A DNA stretch of 64,000 bases from Treponema sp. (GCA_017392945.1 JAFOSK010000066.1:1-64000); one strand, 5' to 3'. Positions 8,980 through 17,999 are shown, numbered from the stretch's first letter. Translations and numbers: made by a program. The notes: generated by a model not told the origin, from the sequence alone.

Positions 8980-10473
8980 ATGGCAGATAAAAAAGTTTTA
9001 GTTGATTCTGAAAAGATAAAAATGGCAATCCGATCCGGACTGCCATTAACGATAATTACTTATACGTTGCCTCATGATATGGAAGTGTACATGGGTGATA
9101 TACTTGCCGCTTTTCTGACTGAATTGGGGCAGGAGCACATGATCCAGTATCTTACATACTGTCAGCAGGAACTTATTACAAACGCAAAAAAAGCTAATAC
9201 AAAACGGATTTATTTTAAAGACAAAAATCTTGATATCAATAATGAATTTGAATACAACGAAGGAATGCAGGATTTTAAGCGTACAACTCTTAATAATATT
9301 GCTTACTATCTTGAAAAGCAGAAGCGTGCAGGACTTTACGTTAAGCTTGTAATTCAATATAGAAATAAGAAAATTAAGATGGAAGTGCATAACAATTCTA
9401 CTCTTAATGTTTTTGAGTATAAGCGCATTCATGATAAATTGAGCCGTGTTCAGCAATATACCTCAGTAGATGATGCATTGAACCAGATTCTTGATGAAAC
9501 AGAAGGTGCCGGCCTTGGACTTATTATCATGATTCTTATGCTTGAAAAAATCGGAATGACTGAAGAAAATTTTCAGGTGATTTGTGAAAAAGGTGAAACG
9601 ATAACCCGTATAATTCTTCCGGTAAGTTCTTCAACACAAAAAGATCTTGATATAATTTCAAATGAGTTTGAAAAGCGCATAGAAGATCTTCCTCAGTTTC
9701 CTGAAAATATAACTAAGCTTAACACTCTTTTAGGTGATCCGGATGCAAAGATGTCTGAGATTGCCTTGCAGATTAGTAATGATGTCGCTCTTACTGGGGA
9801 ACTTTTGAAGCAGGTAAACTCTGCTGCATTTTCACTGGTGAAGCCGTGTAAAAATATTTCAGAGGCTGTAAAATTAGTTGGAATCCGTGGAATAAAAAAT
9901 ATGCTTTATACGGTAGGTTCTCTGAAAGCCTTTGCAGAAGCCGGCGGTTCAAATGAAGAGTTGTGGAATCATGCGTATCAAACGGCATTTTATGCATACA
10001 ATCTTGCAAGGAATTTGTGTCCGAACGACAGGGACATAATTGAAGATTCCTATATCTGCGGTCTTCTTCATGACATGGGAAAGATTATATTTGAATCATC
10101 TCATCCTGAATTCCTTAGTGGTATAAAATCAGTTTGCGTAAAAAAAGGAATTGAATCGGAATTGTTTGAAAAGATTCTTTCCGGTGTAAATCATGGCGAA
10201 ATAGGTGCGCGTATTGCCGAAAAATGGAATTTCCCAAAACAGATTGTTTCGGTTATACGTTATCACCATTCTCCGGAAATTGCGCCTCCTGATTTTAGAA
10301 AGCTTTCTGCTTTAATCTATCTTGCAGATCTTATGACTCATTATCAGAATGAAGAAATTGAATTTTATCAAATAGACAGCAACATCCTGAACTTTTTTAA
10401 TATTCAGACAGAATCTCAGTTTAAGAAAATAAGCGAAAAGTTGAAATTTGTTTTTTCAAACCGAATGAATTAA
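8980..10473 (+). CDS. HDOD signalling protein with N-terminal HATPase-like domain
   Basis: 497 residues in two parts. Residues ~1-215 resemble a GHKL/HATPase fold: an asparagine-bearing helix (YCQQELITNAKKANTKRIYF) and a glycine-rich lid (DETEGAGLGLIIMILMLEKIG), like the N and G boxes of histidine kinases and anti-sigma kinases. Residues ~225-430 form an HDOD domain (ISNDVALTGELLKQVNSAAF, ISEAVKLVGIRGIKNML, LLHDMGKIIFESSHP, WNFPKQIVSVIRYHHSPE). HDOD domains are HD-like modules found in bacterial signalling, usually without proven hydrolase activity. There is no histidine phosphorylation domain, so it is not a classic sensor kinase. A role in motility or second-messenger signalling is an inference. 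Confidence 0.8.
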   Translation: MADKKVLVDSEKIKMAIRSGLPLTIITYTLPHDMEVYMGDILAAFLTELGQEHMIQYLTYCQQELITNAKKANTKRIYFKDKNLDINNEFEYNEGMQDFKRTTLNNIAYYLEKQKRAGLYVKLVIQYRNKKIKMEVHNNSTLNVFEYKRIHDKLSRVQQYTSVDDALNQILDETEGAGLGLIIMILMLEKIGMTEENFQVICEKGETITRIILPVSSSTQKDLDIISNEFEKRIEDLPQFPENITKLNTLLGDPDAKMSEIALQISNDVALTGELLKQVNSAAFSLVKPCKNISEAVKLVGIRGIKNMLYTVGSLKAFAEAGGSNEELWNHAYQTAFYAYNLARNLCPNDRDIIEDSYICGLLHDMGKIIFESSHPEFLSGIKSVCVKKGIESELFEKILSGVNHGEIGARIAEKWNFPKQIVSVIRYHHSPEIAPPDFRKLSALIYLADLMTHYQNEEIEFYQIDSNILNFFNIQTESQFKKISEKLKFVFSNRMN

Positions 10474-10474
10474 G

Positions 10475-11302
10475 TTATTCTCTTTTGTTCAGATATTCAC
10501 ACCATTTTTGCGTGAGAATTCCAAATGCTACGCCTACATTCAGACTTGCCTTTAATCCGATCATTGGAATTGTAACGGTTCCATAAGATGCTCTTTTTAA
10601 TGCCTGCGGGCTTACGCCTAGTTCTTCCGAGCCGATTATACATATTCCTTTTTCTGGAAATTTGAATTCATCGATAGGAATTCCGCCTGTTTCTAACGCA
10701 AATACAGGAATGTCTTCCGGCAGAGCCTCTAAGGCAATTCGTTCCCATCCCATTGTTTCAATACAACCCATTCCGCTTCGGACAGCACGCGGCTGTTCGG
10801 GATCTACGCAGCCAGGAGAAATGTATACTTTTTCGAGGCCCATTCCTTCTGCAGTTCTGAATATAGAACCAAGATTAAAAGGAGAGCGTATGTCTTCGGC
10901 GTAAACTGCTGTTCCTGGGTAAAAATTGCGTTCAATTACTGTACCATCTTCCGCAAGCGGATTTTTGTGCGGGGCAATTACGAGATCCCATTCTGCCGGA
11001 AATGTTCCGATGATTTCCAGAAGATGATTGCGGGCGCAGTTGCAGACACGGCGTTCATCAAATTGTTCTGCCTGTAAAAGTGAACTGAGCTCATCGTAGG
11101 CAGTTTTCGAAAGTTTTGGATCCTGAAGTACAATTTCTGCAATTTTTTTTGTGTATGCAGCCCGGCTCATGTTCTTGAAGTTGTACTCCATGCCCTTTTC
11201 GGGGATTCCCGCAATGTCGCGCTCCAGAGCTCCGAAAGTAAGGGCAAGTTTTCGTCGTTTTTGTCCGCCTGAAAGTTGATGTAATTTCTGTGGTTCTATC
11301 AT
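10475..11302 (-). CDS. TrmH-family (SpoU) RNA 2'-O-ribose methyltransferase
   Basis: Transfers a methyl group from S-adenosylmethionine to a ribose 2'-OH of tRNA or rRNA. The C-terminal ~150 residues carry the three SPOUT motifs: motif 1 RSPFNLGSIFRTAEGMGLEK, motif 2 CIIGSEELGVSPQAL and motif 3 VTIPMIGLKASLNVGVAFGI, which form the knotted SAM site. The N-terminal ~115 residues are a variable RNA-binding part, longer than in TrmH itself and not like the L30e domain of TrmB/RlmB. The substrate cannot be told from sequence. It is on the opposite strand to, and directly abuts, the HDOD gene, with one base between the two stops. Confidence 0.85.
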   Translation of the reverse strand: MIEPQKLHQLSGGQKRRKLALTFGALERDIAGIPEKGMEYNFKNMSRAAYTKKIAEIVLQDPKLSKTAYDELSSLLQAEQFDERRVCNCARNHLLEIIGTFPAEWDLVIAPHKNPLAEDGTVIERNFYPGTAVYAEDIRSPFNLGSIFRTAEGMGLEKVYISPGCVDPEQPRAVRSGMGCIETMGWERIALEALPEDIPVFALETGGIPIDEFKFPEKGICIIGSEELGVSPQALKRASYGTVTIPMIGLKASLNVGVAFGILTQKWCEYLNKRE

Positions 11303-11325
11303 ACTTGGTTCCTGGTGCGTTTTTT

Positions 11326-12474
11326 TTAGAATGCTTTTTTTGCCAGTGAAAACAGTTCGTCTGTATTCATGCTGCGGGGAAGCGTGTTTATTATGTCCAG
11401 GTGACCTGCGTCTTCCGAAGCTGTAGCAAGCTGTTCCATGGTAAGATTAAGATCTTTCAGATGAGTCGGAAGTCCTGCGAGGGAAAGTTTATTCCTGATG
11501 TTTTCTATAAAAGTTGAAACAATCTGGTCTTTCTGGAGCTCACTGCTGTTTATGCCAAAAAGGCGGGCAATTTTTTCTATTCTGTCTGCTTTAAAAGAAT
11601 TTGCGTCTTCAAGCATGTAAGGGAACAGAGCACAGATTGCAAGCGAATGAGGCGTTCTGTAGCGGGCGTTGAGAGTAAGGGCAAGTAAGTTTGCAACTCC
11701 GACGGAACTGCTTGCGGCAGCAAGGGATGCCATTGCTCCGCCCTGTTCTAACAGGTGGTCTGCAGGAGTAGAAATTTCAAGCGATTCTGCACCGTTCAGT
11801 CCGTAGCCTAGCAGTTCTGCAGCTTTTTCTGAGAACATGTCGCTGAAAAAGCTTGCCTTTTGCGAAATGTACGCTTCTGTTGTAAGGCAGAGCGATTCAA
11901 GTGCCAGGGCGGTTTTCTGTTTTTCATCAAGAGTCTCAGCTAGCGTTGAATCCCAGAGAATGAGTTTGCATATTGAATTCTGGGTGCGTATCAGCTTTGC
12001 CTGATGAGTGCGGGAGTCTGTTATTGGCACTGCTGTTGTAAGGGTGTAAGGGGCCCGGAACGTTGTTGGAACGCATATCAACGGAATTGAATTTTCCGCT
12101 ACGAGAGAATTGTCTATGAAATCATATATGTTGTTTGTTTCATTTATAAGGGCTGCAACTGCAAAGCCCGTGTGCATGGCTTTGGTTCCGCCTGCTGCAA
12201 TTATTCCGTCAACATGACTTTTTCTGGCAAGATTAAGAGCCTGTTCGATTTCTTTGGTGTTCGCTCCGTCATGTATTGCGTCAAAAACAAAAAAATTAAC
12301 ATTGCGTTCTTTTAGCGGAGTAAAGATTTTTTCTTTGAGGCCTTTGTCTTTAAGGCTTGGATCAAGAATAAGCATGAATTTTAAACCGAATGGTTTAATG
12401 TATTGAGCGATACGGCTTATTGTGTATTCGCCTAGAATTATATTTGGTGAAATCTTAAATAATAAGTCTGCCAT
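11326..12474 (-). CDS. Iron-alcohol-dehydrogenase-fold protein with altered metal site
   Basis: 382 residues matching the Fe-ADH/dehydroquinate-synthase-like fold over its full length: an N-terminal nucleotide-binding half (FMLILDPSLKDKG, GIIAAGGTKAMHTG) and an alpha-helical half with the closing RTPHSLAICALFPYMLED. In active family members the NAD site reads GGGSxxD, here GGTKAMH. The metal ligands are Asp and His in the DALTHAIEAY helix, then His in the GLxHxxxH helix and the final His in PHG. Here the helix reads LESLCLTTEAYIS (Asp to Glu, His to Leu), the next reads GVANLLALTLNA (His to Asn, second His to Leu), and only the PH is kept. It may have lost the metal or serve another reaction. 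It is next to an intrinsic terminator of flgM. Confidence 0.7.
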   Translation of the reverse strand: MADLLFKISPNIILGEYTISRIAQYIKPFGLKFMLILDPSLKDKGLKEKIFTPLKERNVNFFVFDAIHDGANTKEIEQALNLARKSHVDGIIAAGGTKAMHTGFAVAALINETNNIYDFIDNSLVAENSIPLICVPTTFRAPYTLTTAVPITDSRTHQAKLIRTQNSICKLILWDSTLAETLDEKQKTALALESLCLTTEAYISQKASFFSDMFSEKAAELLGYGLNGAESLEISTPADHLLEQGGAMASLAAASSSVGVANLLALTLNARYRTPHSLAICALFPYMLEDANSFKADRIEKIARLFGINSSELQKDQIVSTFIENIRNKLSLAGLPTHLKDLNLTMEQLATASEDAGHLDIINTLPRSMNTDELFSLAKKAF

Positions 12475-12528
12475 TTATTTTTACCTGTACTTTCTGCGGA
12501 TCATTTTATGTCATATATAATAAAACAA

Positions 12529-12556
12529 AAAGGACGGAAATTCTATTCCGTCCTTT
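12529..12556 (-). terminator. Intrinsic terminator after flgM
   Basis: Perfect 11-bp arms AAAGGACGGAA (12529-12539) and TTCCGTCCTTT (12546-12556) with a six-base loop. Read on the minus strand the stem is followed by TTTTTGTTTTATT. It lies 33 bp past the flgM stop. Confidence 0.9.
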
Positions 12557-12588
12557 GTTGAATACAAATAATTTTGTGATTTGGCTGA

Positions 12589-12882
12589 TTAAAGACCAAA
12601 GCTTTCCATAAGTTTGTCTGCAGCAGAAGCGATTACCGAACTGTTCAGGTAATTTGGATCCTGAATTTTAGCCTTGATTTCTGCAATACGGTCAGCGCGA
12701 ACATCTGGTGTTTCAGCAGCAACCTGATTCAGATAAAATTCATCAGCTTTTGCCAAAGCTTCTTTTGAGATAGATACAGTATCTTCCCCAAAAGCGGATT
12801 TTTCTGTACTGCTAGTGCGTTTTGTACTCTGCACATTGTTGAGAGCATTAACTCTTCCTACATCAATGTTATTTATCATCAT
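12589..12882 (-). CDS. flgM: Anti-sigma-28 factor FlgM
   Basis: A 97-residue protein with the FlgM C-terminal region: VRADRIAEIKAKIQDPNYLN followed by an Ala/Ser-rich helix ending LMESFGL. FlgM holds the flagellar sigma factor FliA inactive until the hook-basal body is complete and FlgM is exported. The N-terminal ~45 residues are Ser/Thr/Lys-rich and probably disordered, as usual. Its start lies inside the 3' end of rsmI (14-base overlap), so the two genes are one transcript with likely translational coupling. A strong terminator follows. Presence of flgM supports a motile organism; no other flagellar gene is in the window. Confidence 0.9.
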   Translation of the reverse strand: MMINNIDVGRVNALNNVQSTKRTSSTEKSAFGEDTVSISKEALAKADEFYLNQVAAETPDVRADRIAEIKAKIQDPNYLNSSVIASAADKLMESFGL

Positions 12883-13612
12883 TTTCGTCCTGCCCCTCTA
12901 CACTATAATTATCGGTAGAATCATCAGAAAGTTGAATATTTTTTGAACCAGAAATGAAAACTGCAAATTCACCTTTTATTGAAGTCCTTGCTGAAAAGTC
13001 ATCACGCATGTCTGCTGCTGAACCTTCAATAATTTCTTCATGCAGTTTTGTCAATTCTCGACCAACCACCACTCGGCGGTTACTGTCAATATCGGCAATA
13101 TCCGTCAGTAACTTAACGATTCTGAACGGACTTTCGTATAAAACAATCGCATTTCCGGTTGCAAGGAGTTCCCTTAGTCTGGAACGGCGTCTTCCTGGTT
13201 TTGGCGAAAGGAATCCTTCAAAAGTAAGGGTCTTTCCGCCGGCACCTGCAACGCTTACCAAAGTGGCAAATGCACTTGGTCCTGGAATCGGAACTACTGA
13301 ATGCCCGGCTCTTCTTACAAGCCCTGCAAGTACAGCTCCAGGGTCGCTGATTCCCGGTGTTCCTGCATCACTGGCATAAGCGATGTTTTTCCCTTCATCC
13401 ATGAGCCGTATTATCTTTTCTGCGGCAGATTCTTCGTTTTGAGCCCGGCACGAAATGAGCGGCTTGCGGATTTCCAGGTGTGTCAAAAGCTGAAGGGTAT
13501 GCCTTGTATCTTCTGCAGCAATTACATCTACATTTTTTAAAGTTTCAACAGCGCGGTAAGTAATATCTCCAAGGTTGCCGATAGGCGTTCCTACAACATA
13601 TAAAGTCGACAC
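12869..13612 (-). CDS. rsmI: 16S rRNA (cytidine-1402-2'-O)-methyltransferase
   Basis: Methylates the ribose of C1402 in the decoding centre of 16S rRNA. The N-terminus, MSTLYVVGTPIGNLGDITYRAVETL, is diagnostic of RsmI, as are the EDTRHT loop, YASDAGTPGISDPGAVL and PGPSAFATLVSVAGA, all parts of the tetrapyrrole-methylase-like fold and SAM site. 247 residues is slightly shorter than the E. coli protein. The start codon is GTG at 13612; no earlier in-frame start fits the family. It is the upstream gene of a two-gene unit with flgM, linking a ribosome-modifying enzyme with flagellar sigma control. Confidence 0.95.
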   Translation of the reverse strand: MSTLYVVGTPIGNLGDITYRAVETLKNVDVIAAEDTRHTLQLLTHLEIRKPLISCRAQNEESAAEKIIRLMDEGKNIAYASDAGTPGISDPGAVLAGLVRRAGHSVVPIPGPSAFATLVSVAGAGGKTLTFEGFLSPKPGRRRSRLRELLATGNAIVLYESPFRIVKLLTDIADIDSNRRVVVGRELTKLHEEIIEGSAADMRDDFSARTSIKGEFAVFISGSKNIQLSDDSTDNYSVEGQDENDDK

Positions 13613-13707
13613 AAGGTTATTATAATAGTAAAAAGTGTAATTATCAAGGATTTGGAATGGTAAACACGTTATAAAATATATGAAAAAAGATATAGATAGC
13701 GCTAAGT

Positions 13708-13894
13708 AAAAAAGAACTTTTAAAATGCCATTTTATGCCGGCCGTTCAAGAGTAAGGCTTTTAGCTCCAAGTCATAAAAGCGTGCGGCAGTTACCTGTTC
13801 TTATCACCATTGGGTTCTAGGATTCGTTCAAAACGCTTCTCCCCGGGGTTTTGACGGGTAAAAGCTGACGTTCTAAGTGTATTGAAAGTTGTTC
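13708..13894 (-). ncRNA. Possible structured small RNA in the rsmI-glmS gap
   Basis: The 436-bp gap 13613-14048 has unusually strong structure. On the minus strand a promoter-like pair, TTCAAA (plus 13923-13928) and TATAAA (13900-13905) with a 17-bp spacer, precedes a ~187-nt stretch that ends in TTTTTT (13713-13708). Outer arms AACTTT (13890-13885) and AAAGTT (13720-13715) could close it. Inside are CGTCAAAAC/GTTTTG-ACG (13856-13825, one bulge) and GCTTTTA/TAAAAGC (13781-13757). Length and layout (closing stem, bubble, inner hairpins) recall 6S RNA, but I cannot match consensus bases. It could instead be a leader of glmS on the plus strand; the known glmS ribozyme core is not present. The remainder of the gap shows nothing clear. 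Confidence 0.3.
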
Positions 13895-14048
13895 TTCGAT
13901 TTATATTTTTTATAAACAAATTTTTGAATCTTAATAATTGTCTGGTGTTTGCTTTTGCAGGTTCTGAGGAATGTATGGATTTTTTTTAGTAATTTTAATA
14001 GAATCGTCTAGTAGCTTTTATTGCAAAGTTTTTTTTTGGAGAAGGTAA

Positions 14049-15881
14049 ATGTGTGGAATTGTAGGCTTCGTAGGTACTGATAATGCAGTACCTTATCTTA
14101 TAAGTGGACTTAAAAAACTTGAATATCGCGGTTATGATTCCAGCGGGATTGTCGTTGGAAAGATAGAAAACGGGGAACCTAAATTCTATCTCTATAAAAA
14201 AGCTGGAAAACTTCAGCAGCTTATAGGTGTCCTTCCTAAGGAACTTAGCGGGACATGGGGAATCGGGCATACCCGCTGGGCAACTCACGGGCTTGTAACA
14301 GACCAAAATGCTCACCCTTTTTATTCGAACAATGGAAAAATAGCAGTAGTTCACAACGGAATTATAGAAAATTTTTCTACTCTTCGTTCCCAGCTTCAGA
14401 AAGATGGTGTAAAATTTACTTCGGAAACTGACTCTGAAGTAATTCCAAACCTTGTTGAAAAATATTACGAAGGTGATTTGCTTACTGCCGTTCAGAAAGC
14501 CCTTAATGACGTAATCGGAACGTGGGCTTTGGAAATTACCTGTATTGATGAACCGAATAAGGTTGTTGTGGCAAAACGCGGAAGCCCTTTAGTAATCGGT
14601 ATTGCAGACGGAACTTACTATATTGCTTCGGATGTGAATGCAATCGTGGGAAATACGCAGCGGGTAATTTATCTTGAGGACGGCGATATTGTAGAAGTTT
14701 CTTCTGAAGGACTTAAATTTCCTTTGATTCAGAATAATGATTATGCAAAGCGCATTGAAGAAATAACTATAAGCGCTCAGGAAACTGAAAAGTGCGGTTT
14801 TGATACCTACATGGAAAAGGAAATTAACGAACAGCCTGAAAGTATTGAGCGCGCTTTTGCCGGCCGCTTTGACATGGAAAAGGCGACTGCAAAACTTTCC
14901 GGTTACGAGGATGAAATTTTCCTTAGAACAAATAAGATTACCGCAATCTGTGCAGGTTCTTCTTACTATTCAAGTTTGTTCGGTGGCGGACTTATTGAAA
15001 AATATGCGCGCATTCCTTTTTATGCGGAAATCTCAAGTGAATTTGCCTTTAAAAATCCGATTGTAGGAAAAGATGACGTTTATATTGCTGTAAGCCAGTC
15101 CGGTGAAACGGCTGATACCCGTGACGCAATGATGGAAGTTCACGAAAAGGGCGGAAAGGTTTTTGGTATCTGTAATGTGCCAAGCTCCACGATTGCCCGG
15201 GAATCTGATGGTGGTGCCTTTATGCATGCCGGGGTTGAAATTGCCGTTGCTTCTACAAAGGCTTTTTCAAATACTGTCATGATTTACTATCTTCTTGCCT
15301 TGAAATTTGCCCGCCAGAGGGGAATGAGCAAGGAAGACGGCGCAAAATTCATTCAGAGTATTTTAGAGCAGCCTCGCCTTGTAAAGGAAGCCTTGAAGAA
15401 TAGCAAAAAGATGGAAGCTCTTGCAAAGAAATATTCAAAAGCAAAGGACTTTTTGTTCCTTGGCCGTGGACTTATGTATCCTATTGCCATGGAAGGTGCC
15501 CTTAAACTTAAGGAAATTTCTTACATTCATGCAGAAGCCTTTGCCAGCGGAGAAATTAAGCACGGACCGATAGCTCTCGTAAATGAAGCTGCTCCAAGTG
15601 TTTTCCTTGTTCCTGATGATTATACCCGTGAAATGGTTATTTCTAACATCAAGGAAATAAAAGCCCGAAAAGGACCGGTAATTGCAATCGGTACAGAAGG
15701 TGACAAAGAGCTTGAGTCAATGGTCGATGATTTTGTAGCTGTTCCGAAAGTAGAAAACAGGGATTTTTATGCTCTTCCTATGCTTACTCTCTGTCAGCTG
15801 TTTGCATTCTACATGGCAAAGGAACTCGGCTGCGATGTAGACCAGCCAAGAAACCTTGCAAAGAGTGTTACGACAAGATAG
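14049..15881 (+). CDS. glmS: Glutamine-fructose-6-phosphate aminotransferase
   Basis: Makes glucosamine-6-phosphate from fructose-6-phosphate and glutamine, the first committed step to peptidoglycan precursors. 610 residues, the normal length. The N-terminus MCGIVGFVG supplies the catalytic Cys of the class II glutaminase domain, with VVHNGIIENF and RYATHG-like HTRWATHG substrate motifs. Two SIS sugar-isomerase domains follow: one near CAGSSYYSSLFGGGLIEK and SQSGETADTRDA, the other near FLGRGLMYPIAMEGALKLKEISYIHAEAFASGEIKHGP. The end DQPRNLAKSVTTR is the conserved C-terminal tail. The Shine-Dalgarno GGAGAAGG lies right upstream of the ATG. It is divergent from rsmI. Confidence 0.97.
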   Translation: MCGIVGFVGTDNAVPYLISGLKKLEYRGYDSSGIVVGKIENGEPKFYLYKKAGKLQQLIGVLPKELSGTWGIGHTRWATHGLVTDQNAHPFYSNNGKIAVVHNGIIENFSTLRSQLQKDGVKFTSETDSEVIPNLVEKYYEGDLLTAVQKALNDVIGTWALEITCIDEPNKVVVAKRGSPLVIGIADGTYYIASDVNAIVGNTQRVIYLEDGDIVEVSSEGLKFPLIQNNDYAKRIEEITISAQETEKCGFDTYMEKEINEQPESIERAFAGRFDMEKATAKLSGYEDEIFLRTNKITAICAGSSYYSSLFGGGLIEKYARIPFYAEISSEFAFKNPIVGKDDVYIAVSQSGETADTRDAMMEVHEKGGKVFGICNVPSSTIARESDGGAFMHAGVEIAVASTKAFSNTVMIYYLLALKFARQRGMSKEDGAKFIQSILEQPRLVKEALKNSKKMEALAKKYSKAKDFLFLGRGLMYPIAMEGALKLKEISYIHAEAFASGEIKHGPIALVNEAAPSVFLVPDDYTREMVISNIKEIKARKGPVIAIGTEGDKELESMVDDFVAVPKVENRDFYALPMLTLCQLFAFYMAKELGCDVDQPRNLAKSVTTR

Positions 15882-15953
15882 AAAACATGTTAAAAATCCA
15901 GCATTTGCATATTGCGGTTGCTGGAAAAATTTGATAGTATAGAAGAACATTTC

Positions 15954-16026
<73 letters not shown>

Positions 16027-16119
16027 TTAGTTTCAAAAAAGAAGAGAGAAATTGTAAGTAAATCTCTTCCTGTGGGTCAAACAGAGTGAATGAGATGTAT
16101 GGCCTAAATATGGTTTTAC

Positions 16120-16150
16120 AAAAGGATTCTGGATTCAGGGTCCTTTTTTT
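16120..16150 (+). terminator. Intrinsic terminator after tRNA-Ile
   Basis: Arms AAAAGGA (16120-16126) and TCCTTTT (16141-16147) with a partly paired interior run into a tract of eight T (16143-16150). Confidence 0.7.
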
Positions 16151-16180
16151 TATTGAGGGGGGTAGTAAAAACCCTCAAAA

Positions 16181-16301
16181 CGGCGAAGTCAAGGCTTTAA
16201 GCGTTAGCGTGCCTTGACTCGACGTATTTAGGTTTTATCACAAATCTTAAAACGGCGATGTTAAGGTCTTATGCGTAATGTGCCTTGGCTCGTCGTATTT
16301 T
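16181..16301. repeat. Two copies of a dispersed hairpin repeat
   Basis: Two related ~49-bp units start with CGGCGA at 16181 and 16253. The first has perfect arms GTCAAGGC (16188-16195) and GCCTTGAC (16211-16218); the second is a diverged copy. Both end in a GTGCCTTG...CGTATTT block that is seen again at 34374-34397. The rest of the 512-bp gap 16027-16538 holds the tRNA terminator and A+T-rich DNA before the kinase gene. Confidence 0.65.
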
Positions 16302-16538
16302 CAAATGAGTTTAACGGACTTGAAACGAAGAGAACGCGTCGGTGTGAAAAGTGTGCATGGATGCGTATGGCTGTATCTGCCGTTACTATGTTGTCGTTTC
16401 TTATTGTGTTTCTGTGCTGCATTATTTTTTCGGGTTTATCTGAAAACATAGCTCTGTATTTAACATATTATTTACAATTCTGTAATCAAAGTTTCTTCTT
16501 GATGTTTAAAAAATGAAATAAAATACAGAGGGTGTAAT

Positions 16539-17888
16539 ATGGAAAAATCTTTGTCGTTTGCAGTTTTTATAAGAATGCTGTTTATTGGTGTTTTTGTTTA
16601 CTTTGTATGTACTGCTTTTTTCGCAGTTGTTATGTATGAATATTTTGAATCAGAAGTTTTTGAAGATTTAAAAAATGAAGTTTCTTATATTGAAAAATAT
16701 GTAGAAAATGAAAAGGTGTATCATCTTTCTTTGTTAGATTCAAAGCACAGAATAACTGTAATTCATTCTGACGGTTCAGTTTTTTATGATAATTATGCAG
16801 TGTCGGAAGAACTTGAAAATCATGCTCATCGAAAAGAAATCGAACTTGCAATGAAAAACGGAGAGGCTAAGGTTTCGCGGTATTCTTCTACTAAAACGGA
16901 AAAGAGTTTTTATTATGCAAAAAAAATTCCTAGTGGCGATATTATACGGGTTTCATGCAGCCGTTATTCTGTTTTATTGATTTTGCTTGGAATATATAAG
17001 ATTTTACTTCCAGTTCTTTTTATTTCTGTTTTTGTTTCGGCATTTTTTGGAATTTATATTGCAAAGAAACTTGTAGAACCTTTGAATAAAATTGACCTGG
17101 AAAATCCTTCCGGTTCAAGAGTTTATTCCGAATTAAAACCTTTGATACGCCGTATTGAAGAAGAAAATTTTGAAAAACAGCAGCGTGAAGAAATCCGGCG
17201 GCAATATACAGCAAATGTAAGCCATGAACTGAAAACTCCGCTTACAAGCATAAGCGGATTTGCGGAAATCCTTAAGACTGAAAATAAGGATCCTGCTTTA
17301 ACGGCGGATTTTGCGGAATCAATATTTGTCGAAAGCCAGAGAATGATTGCGCTTGTAAATGACATAATAAAACTTAGTAAACTGGACGAAAAATCAATTG
17401 CATTGGAAAAGGAGGCTCTTTGCCTGAATGAAATTGTAAAGGAAGTTTTTCAGGTTTTGCATTCTGTGGCTGCGGCAAAAAAAGTGACTATGCGCTTGTG
17501 CGGCGAAAATGGATTTATAAATGGAGTACGACCTGTAATCTATGAAATGGTTTATAACCTGATTGATAATGCAATTAAGTATAATGTAATTGGAGGATCG
17601 GTAGAAGTGAAAATCTCTACAGTTTGTGAAAAACAAGGAGATCTGGATGCTTCGTCAAAGGTTATTCTTGTTGTAAAAGATACGGGCATGGGGATTCCTG
17701 AATCTGAACAGGAAAGAATTTTTGAAAGGTTTTACCGCATAGAAAAAAGCCGTTCAAAGGATTTTGGAGGAACAGGACTTGGCCTGAGTATCGTAAAACA
17801 TGCTGCAAAATATCATGATGCTTCCATAAAATTAACTTCGCGGGAAGGAAAGGGCTCTGCATTTACAGTTGTGTTCAACAGTATTTAA
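16539..17888 (+). CDS. Membrane sensor histidine kinase (PhoR-like)
   Basis: 449 residues. An N-terminal membrane span (residues ~10-32), a periplasmic sensor of ~110 residues and a second span (~140-165) come first. Then comes a HisKA domain with the phospho-acceptor box NVSHELKTPLTSISGFAEIL (His near residue 229) and a HATPase domain with N box LIDNAIKYN, G1 DTGMGIPE, F box FERFYRIEKS and G2 GGTGLGLSIVKH. This order is typical of the PhoR/ResE group, which phosphorylates an OmpR-type response regulator. No response regulator is next to it in this window: the upstream neighbour is non-coding repeats and a tRNA, downstream a sugar kinase. The start is supported by GAGGGTG upstream of the ATG. 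Confidence 0.92.
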   Translation: MEKSLSFAVFIRMLFIGVFVYFVCTAFFAVVMYEYFESEVFEDLKNEVSYIEKYVENEKVYHLSLLDSKHRITVIHSDGSVFYDNYAVSEELENHAHRKEIELAMKNGEAKVSRYSSTKTEKSFYYAKKIPSGDIIRVSCSRYSVLLILLGIYKILLPVLFISVFVSAFFGIYIAKKLVEPLNKIDLENPSGSRVYSELKPLIRRIEEENFEKQQREEIRRQYTANVSHELKTPLTSISGFAEILKTENKDPALTADFAESIFVESQRMIALVNDIIKLSKLDEKSIALEKEALCLNEIVKEVFQVLHSVAAAKKVTMRLCGENGFINGVRPVIYEMVYNLIDNAIKYNVIGGSVEVKISTVCEKQGDLDASSKVILVVKDTGMGIPESEQERIFERFYRIEKSRSKDFGGTGLGLSIVKHAAKYHDASIKLTSREGKGSAFTVVFNSI

Positions 17889-17999
17889 AATATGCCTTTG
17901 CTGCAAAAAACGTATTATTCTTTTTTTACTTTTTTATTTTTTGCAGATTCCTGTATATCTGATTAACGTTTTGTTTTTATGTGCCTCATTCGATTCTAT

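Noticed and set aside
13900-14048. glmS ribozyme before glmS
   Set aside because: The conserved core and cleavage-site sequence of the glmS ribozyme are not found in the region upstream of glmS.
16271-16516. 81-residue frame with one hydrophobic span, plus strand
   Set aside because: It begins inside a dispersed repeat, lacks a ribosome binding site and has no recognisable family. A small membrane protein cannot be ruled out.
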